A stretch of 64,000 nt of DNA from Cellulosimicrobium cellulans. GTDB taxonomy: Bacteria; Actinomycetota; Actinomycetes; Actinomycetales; Cellulomonadaceae. Positions 54,824 through 63,460 of the stretch are shown in pieces. Under the pieces are notes generated by a model, which saw only the letters and a program-made list of their open reading frames with translations, did not search any database and was not told where the DNA came from. The stretch spans positions 4,216,001-4,280,000 of the forward strand of contig NZ_JAFBCN010000001.1 in the NCBI RefSeq assembly GCF_016907755.1, read 5' to 3'. A program made the translations under genes and the position numbers. The stretch's first letter is position 1, and each line of letters starts with the position of its first letter.

Positions 54824-54829
54824 ACGCTA
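54824..54829 (-). promoter_or_regulatory. -10 box (TAGCGT) giving a leaderless mRNA for ispD
   Basis: TAGCGT on the minus strand, six bases, then GTG at 54817. It lies directly after the carD terminator. Confidence 0.6.
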
Positions 54830-54843
54830 CCGGGCACGACGAC

Positions 54844-54879
54844 GGGGAGGGCGCCGTCCGCACGGACGGCGCCCTCCCC
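54844..54879 (-). terminator. Terminator hairpin after carD
   Basis: Perfect 17-base arms (54844-54860 and 54863-54879) with a two-base CA centre, 33 bases after the carD stop codon. There is no T-run. Confidence 0.82.
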
Positions 54880-54912
54880 GGAGGTCTGTCGCTCGGGCCG
54901 AGGCCCGGGACG

Positions 54913-55395
54913 TCAGGAGGCCAGCACCTCGTCGAGGATGGCCTCGGCCTTCTCCTCCTCGGTGTGCTCGGCCAGCGCGAGCTCCGAGACGAGGATCTGG
55001 CGCGCCTTCGAGAGCATGCGCTTCTCGCCGGCGGAGAGGCCACGGTCGGCGTCCCGGCGCGACAGGTCGCGCACGACCTCCGCGACCTTGATCACGTCGC
55101 CCGACGCCAGCTTCTCGAGGTTCGCCTTGTACCGACGCGACCAGTTGGTCGGCTCCTCGGTGTAGGGTGCACGCAGCACCTCGAAAACGCGGTCGAGACC
55201 CTCCTGGCCGACGACGTCACGCACGCCGACGAGGTCGACGTTCTCGGCTGGGACTTCGATGGTCAGATCGCCCTGCGCGACCTTGAGCTTGAGGTAGATC
55301 TTGTCCTCTCCGCGGATGGTGCGCGTCTTGATCTCCTCGATCAGTGCGGCTCCGTGGTGCGGGTAGACAACGGTCTCGCCTACTGTGAACGTCAT
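54913..55395 (-). CDS. carD: CarD-family RNA polymerase-binding regulator
   Basis: A 160-residue protein. The N-terminal RNA polymerase-interacting domain begins [20 protein letters not shown] and holds the Tudor-like fold (2-55). The helical C-terminal DNA-binding domain contains [17 protein letters not shown] near 83, where the Trp wedges into promoter DNA. CarD stabilises the open complex, mainly at rRNA and other promoters. The ATG at 55395 begins the conserved domain; an ATG at 55545 would add 50 unconserved residues. Its promoter shows TAAGGT at 55424-55429. The carD-ispD-ispF order is standard in actinobacteria. Confidence 0.95.
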   Translation of the reverse strand: MTFTVGETVVYPHHGAALIEEIKTRTIRGEDKIYLKLKVAQGDLTIEVPAENVDLVGVRDVVGQEGLDRVFEVLRAPYTEEPTNWSRRYKANLEKLASGDVIKVAEVVRDLSRRDADRGLSAGEKRMLSKARQILVSELALAEHTEEEKAEAILDEVLAS

Positions 55396-55708
55396 CTGCA
55401 GATGTCCCCTTTCGCGGTGGTCCACCTTACCACGCGGAAGGGCGGAAATCCGAGCCCCTGCGCCCCTTGACAACCCGCATCTGACGGCATCTTCGCAGGT
55501 CAGAGCCGTGTCAGCGCGCCTCACGAACTCTGGCGGGAGGGCCACAGGGCCCCGGTGGCCGTCGCCGAGCGCCCCTGACGCCCGCAGGACGCCGCGTGAC
55601 GCGGCTCACGCCCCCGTCCCGCGGCGCCGGTTCCGGCCGCCCCGCCCCGCCCGACGCACTAGGCTGGGCGCGGAATCCCGTCCCCCCTCTCGCAGCCCTG
55701 GAGTGCAC
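55396..55708. promoter_or_regulatory. Divergent promoter region between carD and a lipoprotein gene
   Basis: This 313-base gap carries a minus-strand -10 box TAAGGT (55424-55429) about 28 bases before carD with the ribosome site GAAAGGGG, a TTGTCA further upstream on the same strand, and a plus-strand TAGGCT (55660-55665) 44 bases before the lipoprotein start. No other structure is evident. Confidence 0.5.
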
Positions 55709-56215
55709 GTGACCCGCATCCCGACCCCCCGAGCAGCGACCCGTGCGGCGTCCCGAGCGACCGGCCGCGCGCGCTACTGGGCCGTCCCCCTCGTGGTCGC
55801 GAGCGTGGCCGTCGCCTCCGCCTGCTCCCCCATCGAGACGAACCGCCCCTACTCGCCGTCGGACGGCCTGCGTGTCAACCTCACCGACGACCTGCGCGGC
55901 CTCAACCTCCTCGTCGTGAGCGCGGCCGAGGGCGACGCCGGCGCGCTCGTCGGGGCGTTCGCGAACGACACGACCGAGGACGTGGAGTTCGACGTCACGC
56001 CCGAGGGCGGCGACCCGGTGACCATCCCCGTCGCCGCCGGCGAGACCGTCTACCTCGGCACCGAGGACGGGTTCGACGCGCAGATCGGCCGCGTCGACGC
56101 GGCACCGGGCGGCGTGCTTCCCGTGACGGTCAGCGTGACCACGGGCGAGGAGCAGACCATGTCCCTGCCCGTCCTCGACGGCACCCTCGAGGAGTACGCC
56201 CACCTGCTGCCGTGA
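55709..56215 (+). CDS. Small lipoprotein of unknown function
   Basis: A 168-residue exported lipoprotein. The signal peptide (1-38) has a basic start, a hydrophobic core YWAVPLVVASVAVA and the lipobox ASAC with Cys 39. The mature part begins SPIETNRPYSPSDGLRV. It continues as a beta-rich domain of about 110 residues resembling DUF461-like/copper-chaperone-like folds (LNLLVVSAAEGDAGALVGAF), but no metal-binding His/Met pattern is visible. The GTG at 55709 follows CTGGAG at five bases; GTG at 55703 is an alternative. Function unknown; it is followed after 112 bases by another lipoprotein gene. Confidence 0.78.
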   Translation: MTRIPTPRAATRAASRATGRARYWAVPLVVASVAVASACSPIETNRPYSPSDGLRVNLTDDLRGLNLLVVSAAEGDAGALVGAFANDTTEDVEFDVTPEGGDPVTIPVAAGETVYLGTEDGFDAQIGRVDAAPGGVLPVTVSVTTGEEQTMSLPVLDGTLEEYAHLLP

Positions 56216-56267
56216 CGTGCGACGGCCCGGGCCGGAAATGGGCTCGGGCCGTGTCACCGGCGACCGC

Positions 56268-56273
56268 TAGCCT
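56268..56273 (+). promoter_or_regulatory. -10 box (TAGCCT) ahead of the 56328 lipoprotein gene
   Basis: TAGCCT lies 54 bases before the GTG start, which has the ribosome site GAAGGA at 56315-56320. Confidence 0.45.
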
Positions 56274-56327
56274 TCGCGTGCCCGCCCTGGCCGTCGTGGT
56301 CGGGGCACGTCCACGAAGGAACCCCAG

Positions 56328-56855
56328 GTGACCCTGTCCCGTACCACCCGTCGGCCGCTCCTCCTCGTCGTGAGCGCCGTCGCCCTCGCCCTGACCGCGT
56401 CGGGCTGCGGCGCGATCCTCGACGAGATCACAGGGCCGTCCGAGGCCCAGCGCGACGAGCCCGGCGGCGAGGTGACCGAGGCGTCGGACGCCGACGTCTT
56501 CTCGATCCAGGTCGGCGACTGCATCGTCACCTCGAAGCTGCCCGACGGCGAGAACGTCGAGTCCGTGCCCGTCGTCCCGTGCTCCGAGCCGCACGACGCC
56601 GAGGTGTACGCCGAGACCGAGCTGCCCGAGGGCGACTACCCCGGCGACGAGGCCCTCCAGGCGAGCGCCGAGGACTTCTGCCTCGGCGAGTTCGAGAGCT
56701 TCGTCGGGCTGTCCTACGACGAGTCCGCCTACTACTTCTGGCCCTTCACCCCGCGCGAGGACGGCTGGAACACGATGGACGACCGCGTGGTCCAGTGCGT
56801 CCTCGACACCGACGGGACCGACGTCACGGGCACGCTCCAGGGCTCGGCGTCCTGA
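56328..56855 (+). CDS. Septum-formation-domain lipoprotein
   Basis: A 175-residue lipoprotein with signal peptide and lipobox TASGC (Cys 27). The mature part resembles the actinobacterial septum formation domain (PF13845): FSIQVGDCIVTSKLPDG near 63, VPCSEPHDAEVYAE near 90 and a late Cys in RVVQCVL. The four mature Cys (VGDC, VPCS, DFCLG, VQCVL) probably form two disulfides. The family name derives from sparse evidence, so the molecular role is uncertain. The GTG at 56328 has GAAGGA at eight bases. It converges with pstB through a 19-base perfect hairpin. Confidence 0.8.
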   Translation: MTLSRTTRRPLLLVVSAVALALTASGCGAILDEITGPSEAQRDEPGGEVTEASDADVFSIQVGDCIVTSKLPDGENVESVPVVPCSEPHDAEVYAETELPEGDYPGDEALQASAEDFCLGEFESFVGLSYDESAYYFWPFTPREDGWNTMDDRVVQCVLDTDGTDVTGTLQGSAS

Positions 56856-56871
56856 CCCTCCCGCCCCGCGC

Positions 56872-56910
56872 ACGACGGCGCCCCTCCCGGTCCGGGAGGG
56901 GCGCCGTCGT
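56872..56910. terminator. Bidirectional terminator hairpin
   Basis: Perfect 19-base complementary arms (56872-56890 and 56892-56910) around a single central base, so the real loop is a few bases wide. It closes both the lipoprotein gene and pstB. Confidence 0.87.
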
Positions 56911-56946
56911 CGTCCGGCCGGGTCGGCCCGGCCTGTGGGGATCAGG

Positions 56947-57726
56947 TCACCCGAAGCGGCCGGAGATGTAGTCCTCTGTCGCCTGCTGGGTGGGCGAGGA
57001 GAACATCGTCGCGGTGTCGTCCATCTCGATGAGGCGCCCCGGCTTGCCGGTGCCCGCGATGTTGAAGAACGCCGTGCGGTCGCTCACACGTGCCGCCTGC
57101 TGCATGTTGTGCGTGACGATGACGATCGTGTACTCGTCCTTGAGCTCCGCGATGAGGTCCTCGATCGCGAGCGTGGAGATCGGGTCGAGCGCCGAGCAGG
57201 GCTCGTCCATGAGGAGCACCTGCGGCTTGACCGCGATGGCGCGCGCGATGCACAGGCGCTGCTGCTGGCCGCCGGAGAGGCCCGAGCCGGGACGGTCGAG
57301 GCGGTCCTTCACCTCGTTCCACAGGTTCGCGCCGCGCAGCGAGGTCTCGACGAGCTCCTCCGCCGCGGACTTCGAGATCCGCTTGTTGTTGAGCTTCACC
57401 CCGGCGAGGACGTTCTCCTTGATGGACATCGTCGGGAACGGGTTGGGCCGCTGGAAGACCATGCCGACCTGGCGGCGGACGGCGACCGGGTCGACGTCGT
57501 CCCCGTACAGGTCGACGCCCTCCATCGCGACCGTGCCCTCGACGCGCGCGCCGGGGATGACCTCGTGCATGCGGTTGAGGGTCCGCAGGAACGTCGACTT
57601 GCCGCAGCCGGACGGGCCGATGAAGGCCGTCACGGACTTGGGGTCGATCGTCATGCCGACGTCCTGCACGGCGAGGAAGTCGCCGTAGTAGATGTTGAGG
57701 TCCTTGACGTCGATGCGCTGTGCCAT
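56947..57726 (-). CDS. pstB: Phosphate ABC transporter ATP-binding protein PstB
   Basis: A 259-residue ATPase of normal length. It starts [20 protein letters not shown] and contains Walker [18 protein letters not shown] near 38, Q-loop [10 protein letters not shown], signature [16 protein letters not shown], Walker [17 protein letters not shown] and H-loop [17 protein letters not shown], all diagnostic of PstB. It energises high-affinity phosphate import. It is the last gene of the pst operon, 15 bases after pstA. Confidence 0.97.
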   Translation of the reverse strand: MAQRIDVKDLNIYYGDFLAVQDVGMTIDPKSVTAFIGPSGCGKSTFLRTLNRMHEVIPGARVEGTVAMEGVDLYGDDVDPVAVRRQVGMVFQRPNPFPTMSIKENVLAGVKLNNKRISKSAAEELVETSLRGANLWNEVKDRLDRPGSGLSGGQQQRLCIARAIAVKPQVLLMDEPCSALDPISTLAIEDLIAELKDEYTIVIVTHNMQQAARVSDRTAFFNIAGTGKPGRLIEMDDTATMFSSPTQQATEDYISGRFG

Positions 57727-57741
57727 CGGAGCTGTCCTGTT

Positions 57742-58725
57742 CTAGCGGAGGGTCTTGGGGGCGAACCAGCGGGTGACGAGTCGCCCGACGAGGTTGAGCA
57801 GCATGACGATGAGGATCAGCGTCAGGGCGGCCGCCCAGGCCCGGTCGTAGTTGATGTCGGGGATGCACACGACGTCGGTGACGTTGCTGCAGGGCACCAG
57901 GCCCTGGCTGTACTGCCGGTACACGTACACCGGCAGGGTCATCATGCGGCCCTCGAAGAGGTTGCCGTTGATGGAGTCGACGACGCCCACGGTGATGAGG
58001 AGCGGCGCGGTCTCGCCGATGACGCGCGCGACGGCGAGCATGACGCCCGTCGTGATGCCGGCGATCGACGTCCGCAGCACGACGCGGACGACGGTGAGCC
58101 ACTTGGGCACGCCGAGCGCGTAGGCCGCCTCGCGCAGCTCGTTGGGGACGAGCCGGAGCATCTCCTCGCACGAGCGCACGACCACGGGGATCATGAGGAC
58201 GGACAGCGCGACGGAACCGACGATGCCCATGCGCACCCCAGGACCGAAGATCACGGCGAAGAGCGCGTAGGCGAAGAGGCCGGCGACGATCGACGGGATG
58301 CCCGTCATGACGTCGACGAAGAACGTCACCGCGCGGGCCAGCGGCCCGCGGCCGTACTCGACGAGGTAGATCGCGGCGAGCAGGCCGATCGGGACCGAGA
58401 TCACCGCAGCGCCGAGCGTGATGAGCAGCGTGCCGAGGATCGCGTGGTAGATGCCGCCCGCGTCCATGCCGCCGAACACGCCGCGCATCGAGTGGGTCAG
58501 GAAGTAGACGTTGAACCGCTCCATGCCGTGCACGACGACGGTCCACGCGACGGACACGAGCGGCACCATCGCGAGGGCGAACGCGCCCCACATGAGGACC
58601 GTCATCGTGCGGTCCTTGCGGCGGCGGCCGGCGTCCGCGCCGCGCAGGAGCGCGCGCACCGACGCGGTGCGCTCCGGGTCGGGGGCGGAGGCCCCGCGCG
58701 CGGGGCTGGTGCTGAGGGCGCTCAT
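57742..58725 (-). CDS. pstA: Phosphate ABC transporter permease PstA
   Basis: A 327-residue permease with six main membrane helices. The family coupling motif is LRLVPNELREAAYALGVPKWLTV near 195, and VARVIGETAPLLITVG near 240 is typical of PstA. The N-terminal ~40 residues are a charged cytoplasmic extension. An extracytoplasmic loop near 285 contains two Cys (VPCSNVTDVVCIPD) that may pair. The ATG at 58725 overlaps the pstC stop by one base (TGATG). Confidence 0.95.
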   Translation of the reverse strand: MSALSTSPARGASAPDPERTASVRALLRGADAGRRRKDRTMTVLMWGAFALAMVPLVSVAWTVVVHGMERFNVYFLTHSMRGVFGGMDAGGIYHAILGTLLITLGAAVISVPIGLLAAIYLVEYGRGPLARAVTFFVDVMTGIPSIVAGLFAYALFAVIFGPGVRMGIVGSVALSVLMIPVVVRSCEEMLRLVPNELREAAYALGVPKWLTVVRVVLRTSIAGITTGVMLAVARVIGETAPLLITVGVVDSINGNLFEGRMMTLPVYVYRQYSQGLVPCSNVTDVVCIPDINYDRAWAAALTLILIVMLLNLVGRLVTRWFAPKTLR

Positions 58726-59738
58726 CAGTTGGCTCCCGAGAAGTCCTTGCGCCGCGCGACGATCGCGCGGGCGCCCATGTTGACGAGCAGGGTGATGACG
58801 AACAGCGCGAGACCCGTCGCGATGAGGGTGCTCACCCCGAGCGGGTTGGCTTCGGGGAAGTCGGCCGCGATGTTCGCGGCGATGGTCTGCTGCTGGCCGG
58901 CCTGCAGGATCTTGAACGAGTAGAGGAGCCCCGGCGAGAGGATCATCAGCACGGCCATCGTCTCGCCGAGAGCGCGGCCGAGGCCGAGCATCGCGGCCGA
59001 GATGACGCCCGACCGGCCGAACGGGATCACGGCCGTGCGGATCATCTCCCAGCGCGTCGCGCCGAGCGCGAGCGCCGCCTCCTCGTGGAGCTTCGGCGTC
59101 TGGAGGAACACCTCGCGGCTCACGGCGGTGATGATCGGCAGGATCATCACGGCGAGCACGAGCGCGACGGTGAGCAGGACGCGGCCGGTCGGCGACGCCG
59201 GACCGGCGAAGAGCGGGAACCACCCCAGCGTGTCGGCGAGCCACGACCACACCGGCACCACGATCGGCGGGAGCACGAGCGAGCCCCACAGTCCGTACAC
59301 GACGCTGGGGATCGCCGCGAGGAGGTCGACGACGTACCCCAGGGTCGACGCGAGCCGGCGCGGCGCGTAGTGCGAGATGAAGAGCGCGATGCCCATCGCG
59401 ACCGGCATCGCGAGGAGGAGCGAGAGCGCCGCCGCGAGCAGCGTGCCGAAGATCAGCGGACCCACGAAGGACAGGAGCGACGCACCCTCCGGGAACCAGG
59501 ACACCTCCTCGCCGAGGACGTCCCCGCCCGCGGTGAGCGCAGGCCACGCGCGCAGCACGAGGAAGATCGCGACCGCGGCGAGGACGGCGAGGATGAGACC
59601 TCCGGCGCCCGTCGCGGTCCAGCGGAACGCGCGGTTGACGCCGCGGTCGGTGTTCCGGGCCCGGCGGCGCGGGGCGCCCGCGCGAGGCGTCGGGCTCGGC
59701 GCGGGGCCCGGCGTCGTGGGTGGGGCTGTGGTGGTCAC
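58725..59738 (-). CDS. pstC: Phosphate ABC transporter permease PstC
   Basis: A 337-residue permease. A Pro/Thr/Arg-rich cytoplasmic leader (1-35) precedes six membrane helices. PstC marks are GLWGSLVLPPIVVP near 135, REVFLQTPKLHEEAALALGATRWEMIRTAV near 205 (coupling helix, read in parts), and GRALGETMAVLMI near 255. The GTG at 59738 follows GGGAGCACGA. It is 113 bases after pstS, a gap that carries a hairpin, and overlaps pstA by one base. Confidence 0.95.
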   Translation of the reverse strand: MTTTAPPTTPGPAPSPTPRAGAPRRRARNTDRGVNRAFRWTATGAGGLILAVLAAVAIFLVLRAWPALTAGGDVLGEEVSWFPEGASLLSFVGPLIFGTLLAAALSLLLAMPVAMGIALFISHYAPRRLASTLGYVVDLLAAIPSVVYGLWGSLVLPPIVVPVWSWLADTLGWFPLFAGPASPTGRVLLTVALVLAVMILPIITAVSREVFLQTPKLHEEAALALGATRWEMIRTAVIPFGRSGVISAAMLGLGRALGETMAVLMILSPGLLYSFKILQAGQQQTIAANIAADFPEANPLGVSTLIATGLALFVITLLVNMGARAIVARRKDFSGAN

Positions 59739-59800
59739 TCGTGCTCCCGGTGCATGCGGTCCTGCTGCGTGAGGTCTGGGTCGCGGGCGATCTCGCGGGT

Positions 59801-59837
59801 CAGGGGCGGCGGGGCTCGTAGGCCCCGCCGCCCCCTG
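59801..59837 (-). terminator. Stem-loop between pstS and pstC (partial terminator or processing hairpin)
   Basis: Arms at 59801-59815 and 59822-59837 pair with one bulged base around a six-base loop, 15 bases after the pstS stop codon. No T-run follows and pstC continues on the same strand, so partial read-through is expected. Confidence 0.72.
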
Positions 59838-59851
59838 GAACCCGGCGGTCG

Positions 59852-61003
59852 TCAGCCGGCGGCGCCGACCGTGATGGCCTCGATCGCCGCGTGGACGTCC
59901 GTGCGCAGGTCCTCCGAGATCGGCGCGTTGCCCGCGGCCGACGCGGAGGCCGACTGGCCCTCCTCGCTCGAGATGTACGTGAGGAACGCCTTGACGAGGT
60001 CGCCCGTCGCCTCGTCCTCGTAGTTCAGGCACGCGACCGCGTAGGAGACGAGCACCAGCGGGTAGGCGCCGGCCTCGGTCGTCGTGCGGTCGAGCTCGAC
60101 CGCGATGTCGTGGTCGTGGCGGCCCTCGACGCGCGGCGACGCGTCGACGACCTTGGCCGCGGCCTCGGGCGAGTACGCGACCCACTCCTCGCCGACCTTG
60201 ATCTTCGCGGTGCCGAGGTCGCCGGCCTTCGAGGCGTCGGCGTAGCCGATCGTGCCCTCGCCGCCCTGGACCGTCTGCACGACGCCGGAGGTGCCCTGCG
60301 CGGACTCCCCGCCCTGCGTCGGCCAGTCGCCGCTCGGCTCGTGGCCCCACGCGTCGCCCGCCGTCGCGGCGAGGTACTCGGTGAAGTTCTCGGTCGTGCC
60401 CGACTCGTCGGAGCGGTGGACCGGCGTGATCGCGACGTCCGGGAGCGTCGCGTCGGGGTTGTCGGCGGCGATCTCCGGGGCGTTCCACTGCGTGATGGTG
60501 CCGTTGAAGATGCCCGCGATCGTGGCCGGCGCGAGGTTGAGCTCCGCGACGTCCGGCAGGTTGTAGATGATGGCGATCGGGCTGACGTAGACCGGGAGGT
60601 CGATCGCGCCGTCGGGGCCGCACACGGCCTGCGACTGCGTGATCTCCTCCTCCTTGAGCACCGCGTCGGAGCCGGCGAACGCGACGCCGCCCTCGAGGAA
60701 CTGGGTGCGGCCACCGCCGGACCCGACCGGGTCGTAGTTCACGGTGACGTCGGGGTTCGCGCTCTGGAACCCGGCGCGCCACGCCTCCATGGCGGACTCC
60801 TGCGAGCTGGCGCCCGCACCGTTGAGCTCACCGCTGAGGTCGCTCGCGGTCTCGGACGAGCCCTCGGAGGAACCGTCGGTGGCGCCGTCGGCGCTGCCGA
60901 CGGGGTCGTCGGACCCGCAGGCGGCGAGGGTCAGCGCGAGCGCACCGATCGCGACGGCGGATCCAGCACGGGAGAATCGGCTGAGCTTCACTCTTCGTTC
61001 CAT
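59852..61003 (-). CDS. pstS: Phosphate ABC transporter substrate-binding lipoprotein PstS
   Basis: A 383-residue binding protein with a signal peptide ending LTLAAC (Cys 29), a Ser/Asp-rich linker (to about 55), and a PBP-like domain. Phosphate-binding landmarks are LNGAGASSQESAMEAW near 60, YDPVGSGGGRTQFLEG near 90, VAFAGSDAVL, and VHRSDESGTTENFTEYL near 190. It captures phosphate outside the cell. The ATG at 61003 is a tentative start; a GTG at 60991 is also possible because the ribosome site is weak for both. The upstream region has a TAGCGT -10 box and a PHO box, so RegX3/PhoP control is expected. Confidence 0.95.
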   Translation of the reverse strand: MERRVKLSRFSRAGSAVAIGALALTLAACGSDDPVGSADGATDGSSEGSSETASDLSGELNGAGASSQESAMEAWRAGFQSANPDVTVNYDPVGSGGGRTQFLEGGVAFAGSDAVLKEEEITQSQAVCGPDGAIDLPVYVSPIAIIYNLPDVAELNLAPATIAGIFNGTITQWNAPEIAADNPDATLPDVAITPVHRSDESGTTENFTEYLAATAGDAWGHEPSGDWPTQGGESAQGTSGVVQTVQGGEGTIGYADASKAGDLGTAKIKVGEEWVAYSPEAAAKVVDASPRVEGRHDHDIAVELDRTTTEAGAYPLVLVSYAVACLNYEDEATGDLVKAFLTYISSEEGQSASASAAGNAPISEDLRTDVHAAIEAITVGAAG

Positions 61004-61050
61004 CCTGTTCAAGCGTCTCGTGGCACCAGCGAGCGCCGGTGACGATCCCG

Positions 61051-61056
61051 ACGCTA
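61051..61056 (-). promoter_or_regulatory. -10 box (TAGCGT) of pstS
   Basis: TAGCGT on the minus strand lies 48 bases before the ATG and 28 bases downstream of the PHO box, giving an activator site at the -35 position. Confidence 0.6.
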
Positions 61057-61083
61057 AGAGCGTCGGGTGACGCGTTCCCCGAG

Positions 61084-61105
61084 AGCGGGTGAACGAGGGA
61101 TGAAC
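61084..61105 (-). promoter_or_regulatory. PHO box upstream of pstS
   Basis: Two adjacent 11-base direct repeats on the minus strand, GTTCATCCCTC (61095-61105) and GTTCACCCGCT (61084-61094), match the GTTCACC-type repeats bound by PhoP/RegX3 in actinobacteria. A weaker third unit, GTCACCCGACG, occurs at 61061-61071. Confidence 0.8.
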
Positions 61106-61185
61106 AGTGCACAGACCTTCCGTGCCACGTTCCCGGCCGGGTCTGCCGGTGCCGGGCTGGGCCTCCGTGCCGCACGACGACGGCC

Positions 61186-61212
61186 CCGGCGCGTCCGTGA
61201 GGGACGCGCCGG
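61186..61212 (-). terminator. Terminator hairpin after regX3
   Basis: Perfect 11-base arms (61186-61196 and 61202-61212) with a GTGAG loop, 28 bases after the regX3 stop codon and before the pstS promoter. Confidence 0.75.
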
Positions 61213-61239
61213 AGCCGTTCGTGCGCTGCGCCGGAGAGG

Positions 61240-61944
61240 TCAGGCCTGGCCGACGCCGTCCGCGATCTTGTAGCCGAGACCACGGACCGTGAGGAGGTAG
61301 CGCGGGCTCGCGGGCTCGGGCTCGATCTTCGACCGGATGCGCTTCACGTGGACGTCGAGCGTCTTGGTGTCGCCCACGTAGTCCGTGCCCCAGACCCGGT
61401 CGATGAGCTGCCCGCGCGTGAGCACGCGCCCGGCGTTGCGCAGGAGCAGCTCGAGGAGCTCGAACTCCTTGAGCGGGAACGGCACGACCTGGCCGTCGAC
61501 GCTCACCGTGTGCCGCTCGACGTCCATGCGCACCGGACCGACCTCCAGCGCGCTCTCCGCGACGACCTCGCCCCCGTTCTCGCCGCCCTTGCGGCGCAGC
61601 ACGGCGCGCACGCGCGCGAGCAGCTCGCGGAACGAGTAGGGCTTCGTCACGTAGTCGTCGGCGCCCAGCTCGAGGCCCACGACCTTGTCGATCTCCGAGT
61701 CCTTCGCCGTGAGCATGATGACGGGCACGTCGCCGCGCTGCCGCAGCTCGCGGCACACCTCGGTGCCGCTGAGCCCGGGGAGCATGAGGTCGAGCAGGAC
61801 CAGGTCCGCCCCGTCCGCGTCGAACCGCTCCAGCGCCTCGGTGCCCGTCGCCGCCTCGACGACGTCGAAGCCCTCGCGTCGCAGCTGGTACGTCAGCGGG
61901 TCGCGGTACGACTCCTCGTCCTCCACCACCAGGATGCGCGTCAC
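61240..61944 (-). CDS. regX3: Phosphate-responsive response regulator RegX3
   Basis: A 234-residue OmpR/PhoB-type regulator. The receiver has E9-D10, phospho-acceptor D52 in LVLLDLMLPG, and Lys in YVTKPYSFRELLARV. The winged-helix domain (about 135-230) reads FPLKEFELLELLLRNAGRVLTRGQL, VGDTKTLDVHVKRIRSKIE and ends RGLGYKI. The GTG at 61944 has AAGGAGG at good spacing; upstream ATGs would lie inside senX3. It overlaps the senX3 stop by four bases. Position next to pst, and GTTCACC boxes at both flanking promoters, make phosphate control nearly certain. Confidence 0.93.
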   Translation of the reverse strand: MTRILVVEDEESYRDPLTYQLRREGFDVVEAATGTEALERFDADGADLVLLDLMLPGLSGTEVCRELRQRGDVPVIMLTAKDSEIDKVVGLELGADDYVTKPYSFRELLARVRAVLRRKGGENGGEVVAESALEVGPVRMDVERHTVSVDGQVVPFPLKEFELLELLLRNAGRVLTRGQLIDRVWGTDYVGDTKTLDVHVKRIRSKIEPEPASPRYLLTVRGLGYKIADGVGQA

Positions 61945-63242
61945 GCGCCTACCTCCTTGTTCTGTACGTCCTCGTCCCGCGCGGAAGCCTGCGCGGCCCG
62001 CCGCCCGTCGTGCTGCACGGTGCCGGGGTCCGTCCCGGCCGTGCCCTCGTCCCCCGCCGCGTCGTGGGTCGTGCCCGACGGCGCGGCGTGCGCCTGCCCG
62101 GTCGGCACGTCCGCCGCGGGGATCCGGAGCGTGAAGGTCGAGCCGCGTCCCGGCTCGGACCACATGGTGACCTCGCCACCGTGGTCGGCCGCGACGTGCT
62201 TGACGATGCTCAGGCCGAGGCCCGTCCCGCCGGTGTCGCGCGAGCGCGCGGGGTCCACCCGGTAGAACCGCTCGAACACGCGAGCCTGCTCGTCGGCCGA
62301 GATCCCGATGCCCTGGTCGACGACCGCGATCTCGACCAGGTCGTCCGCGAGCGAGACACCGACCCCGACGCGCGTGTTCTCGCCCGAGTAGGCGACCGCG
62401 TTGTCGAGGAGGTTGCGCACCGCGGTGACGAGCAGGTTGTGGTCCCCGTACACGGCGGCGTCGAGCTCTCCCCCGGTCGTGAGCGTGATGCCCTTGCCCT
62501 GCGCCGTCGTGCGCGCGCGGTCCACCGCCTCCTCGACCACGCCCCGCACCGGGACCACCGTGACCTCCTGGAGCGCGCCCGCGACCTGGAGCCGCGAGAG
62601 CTCGATGATCTCCTGCACGAGCGCGGACAGGCGCGTCGCCTCCGACTGCATGCGCGCGGAGAACCGCCGCACGGCCACCGGGTCGTCGGCCGCGTCCTGC
62701 ACGGTCTCGGCAAGCAGCGCGAGCGCCCCGACCGGCGTCTTCAGCTCGTGGGACACGTTCACGACGAAGTCGCGCCGGATCGCCTCGACGCGGCGCGCCT
62801 CCGTCCGGTCCTCCGCGAGCACGAGCACGTGGTGCGGGCCCACCTGGGCGACCCGGACCTGGAGCATGACCGTGCCCCGGCCGACCGGACCCCGCGGGAG
62901 CTCGAGCTCCTCGTCACGGATCACGCCATCCCGGCGCACGTCGTCGATCATGTCGCGGATCGCCGCGTGCGCGATCGCGTCGCCACGGACCACGCCGAGC
63001 GCGTACGCAGGCGGGCTGGCGCGCACGACCTCGGCCTCCTCGTCGAGCACGACCGCGGCGGAGCGCAGCACGGCGAGCACCCGGACCAGACCTTCGTCGA
63101 GCTCGGGCGCCGGCTCCGCCCGCGCGGCACGCTGCTGACGCTCGCTCACGCGGAACGCGATGGCCGCGATCACGCCGACGACGACGCCCACGACGCCGGC
63201 GGCCAGCACGGTCGCGCCCTCGATGAGACTCTCGGCTTGCAC
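61941..63242 (-). CDS. senX3: Sensor histidine kinase SenX3
   Basis: A 433-residue kinase. The N-terminus is one short membrane helix pair (about 8-31) without a long outer loop, as in SenX3/PhoR kinases that read the Pst-PhoU state rather than a ligand. A PAS-like domain (about 50-145) follows, then HisKA with H165 in NVSHELKTPVGAL, and HATPase_c with NLLDNAVAYSG (N box), DQGIGISADEQARVFERFYRVD and GGTGLGLSIVKHV. The last ~45 residues are a variable Ala/Gly/Thr tail. The GTG at 63242 lies six bases after TAGGCT, so the mRNA is probably leaderless. It is divergent from phoU. Confidence 0.94.
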   Translation of the reverse strand: MQAESLIEGATVLAAGVVGVVVGVIAAIAFRVSERQQRAARAEPAPELDEGLVRVLAVLRSAAVVLDEEAEVVRASPPAYALGVVRGDAIAHAAIRDMIDDVRRDGVIRDEELELPRGPVGRGTVMLQVRVAQVGPHHVLVLAEDRTEARRVEAIRRDFVVNVSHELKTPVGALALLAETVQDAADDPVAVRRFSARMQSEATRLSALVQEIIELSRLQVAGALQEVTVVPVRGVVEEAVDRARTTAQGKGITLTTGGELDAAVYGDHNLLVTAVRNLLDNAVAYSGENTRVGVGVSLADDLVEIAVVDQGIGISADEQARVFERFYRVDPARSRDTGGTGLGLSIVKHVAADHGGEVTMWSEPGRGSTFTLRIPAADVPTGQAHAAPSGTTHDAAGDEGTAGTDPGTVQHDGRRAAQASARDEDVQNKEVGA

Positions 63243-63248
63243 ACGTCC

Positions 63249-63254
63249 AGCCTA
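63249..63254 (-). promoter_or_regulatory. -10 box (TAGGCT) giving a leaderless mRNA for senX3-regX3
   Basis: TAGGCT on the minus strand, six bases, then GTG at 63242. Confidence 0.65.
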
Positions 63255-63312
63255 CGGTCGCGTGCACGCCCGACCGGTCGATCCGGTGCCCCGCGGGCGC
63301 GAGCCGCCAAGA

Positions 63313-63341
63313 GTTCACCTGGCGGCGCCCTGGAGTTCACC
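63313..63341 (+). promoter_or_regulatory. PHO box upstream of phoU
   Basis: GTTCACC occurs at 63313-63319 and 63335-63341, exactly 22 bases apart (two 11-base repeat units) with a degenerate unit between. It lies about 120 bases upstream of phoU in the 218-base divergent gap shared with senX3 and could act on either gene. Confidence 0.65.
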
Positions 63342-63460
63342 GCCCGGTCGACCGCGCCTGCGAGCGTGACAGGAGCCGACGGCGTGCCCGGGCGCCGCAC
63401 GGCGCGCCGGGGCGCACGCCGTCACGGACCGGACGGACCGGTCACGACGAGAGGGAAGCG

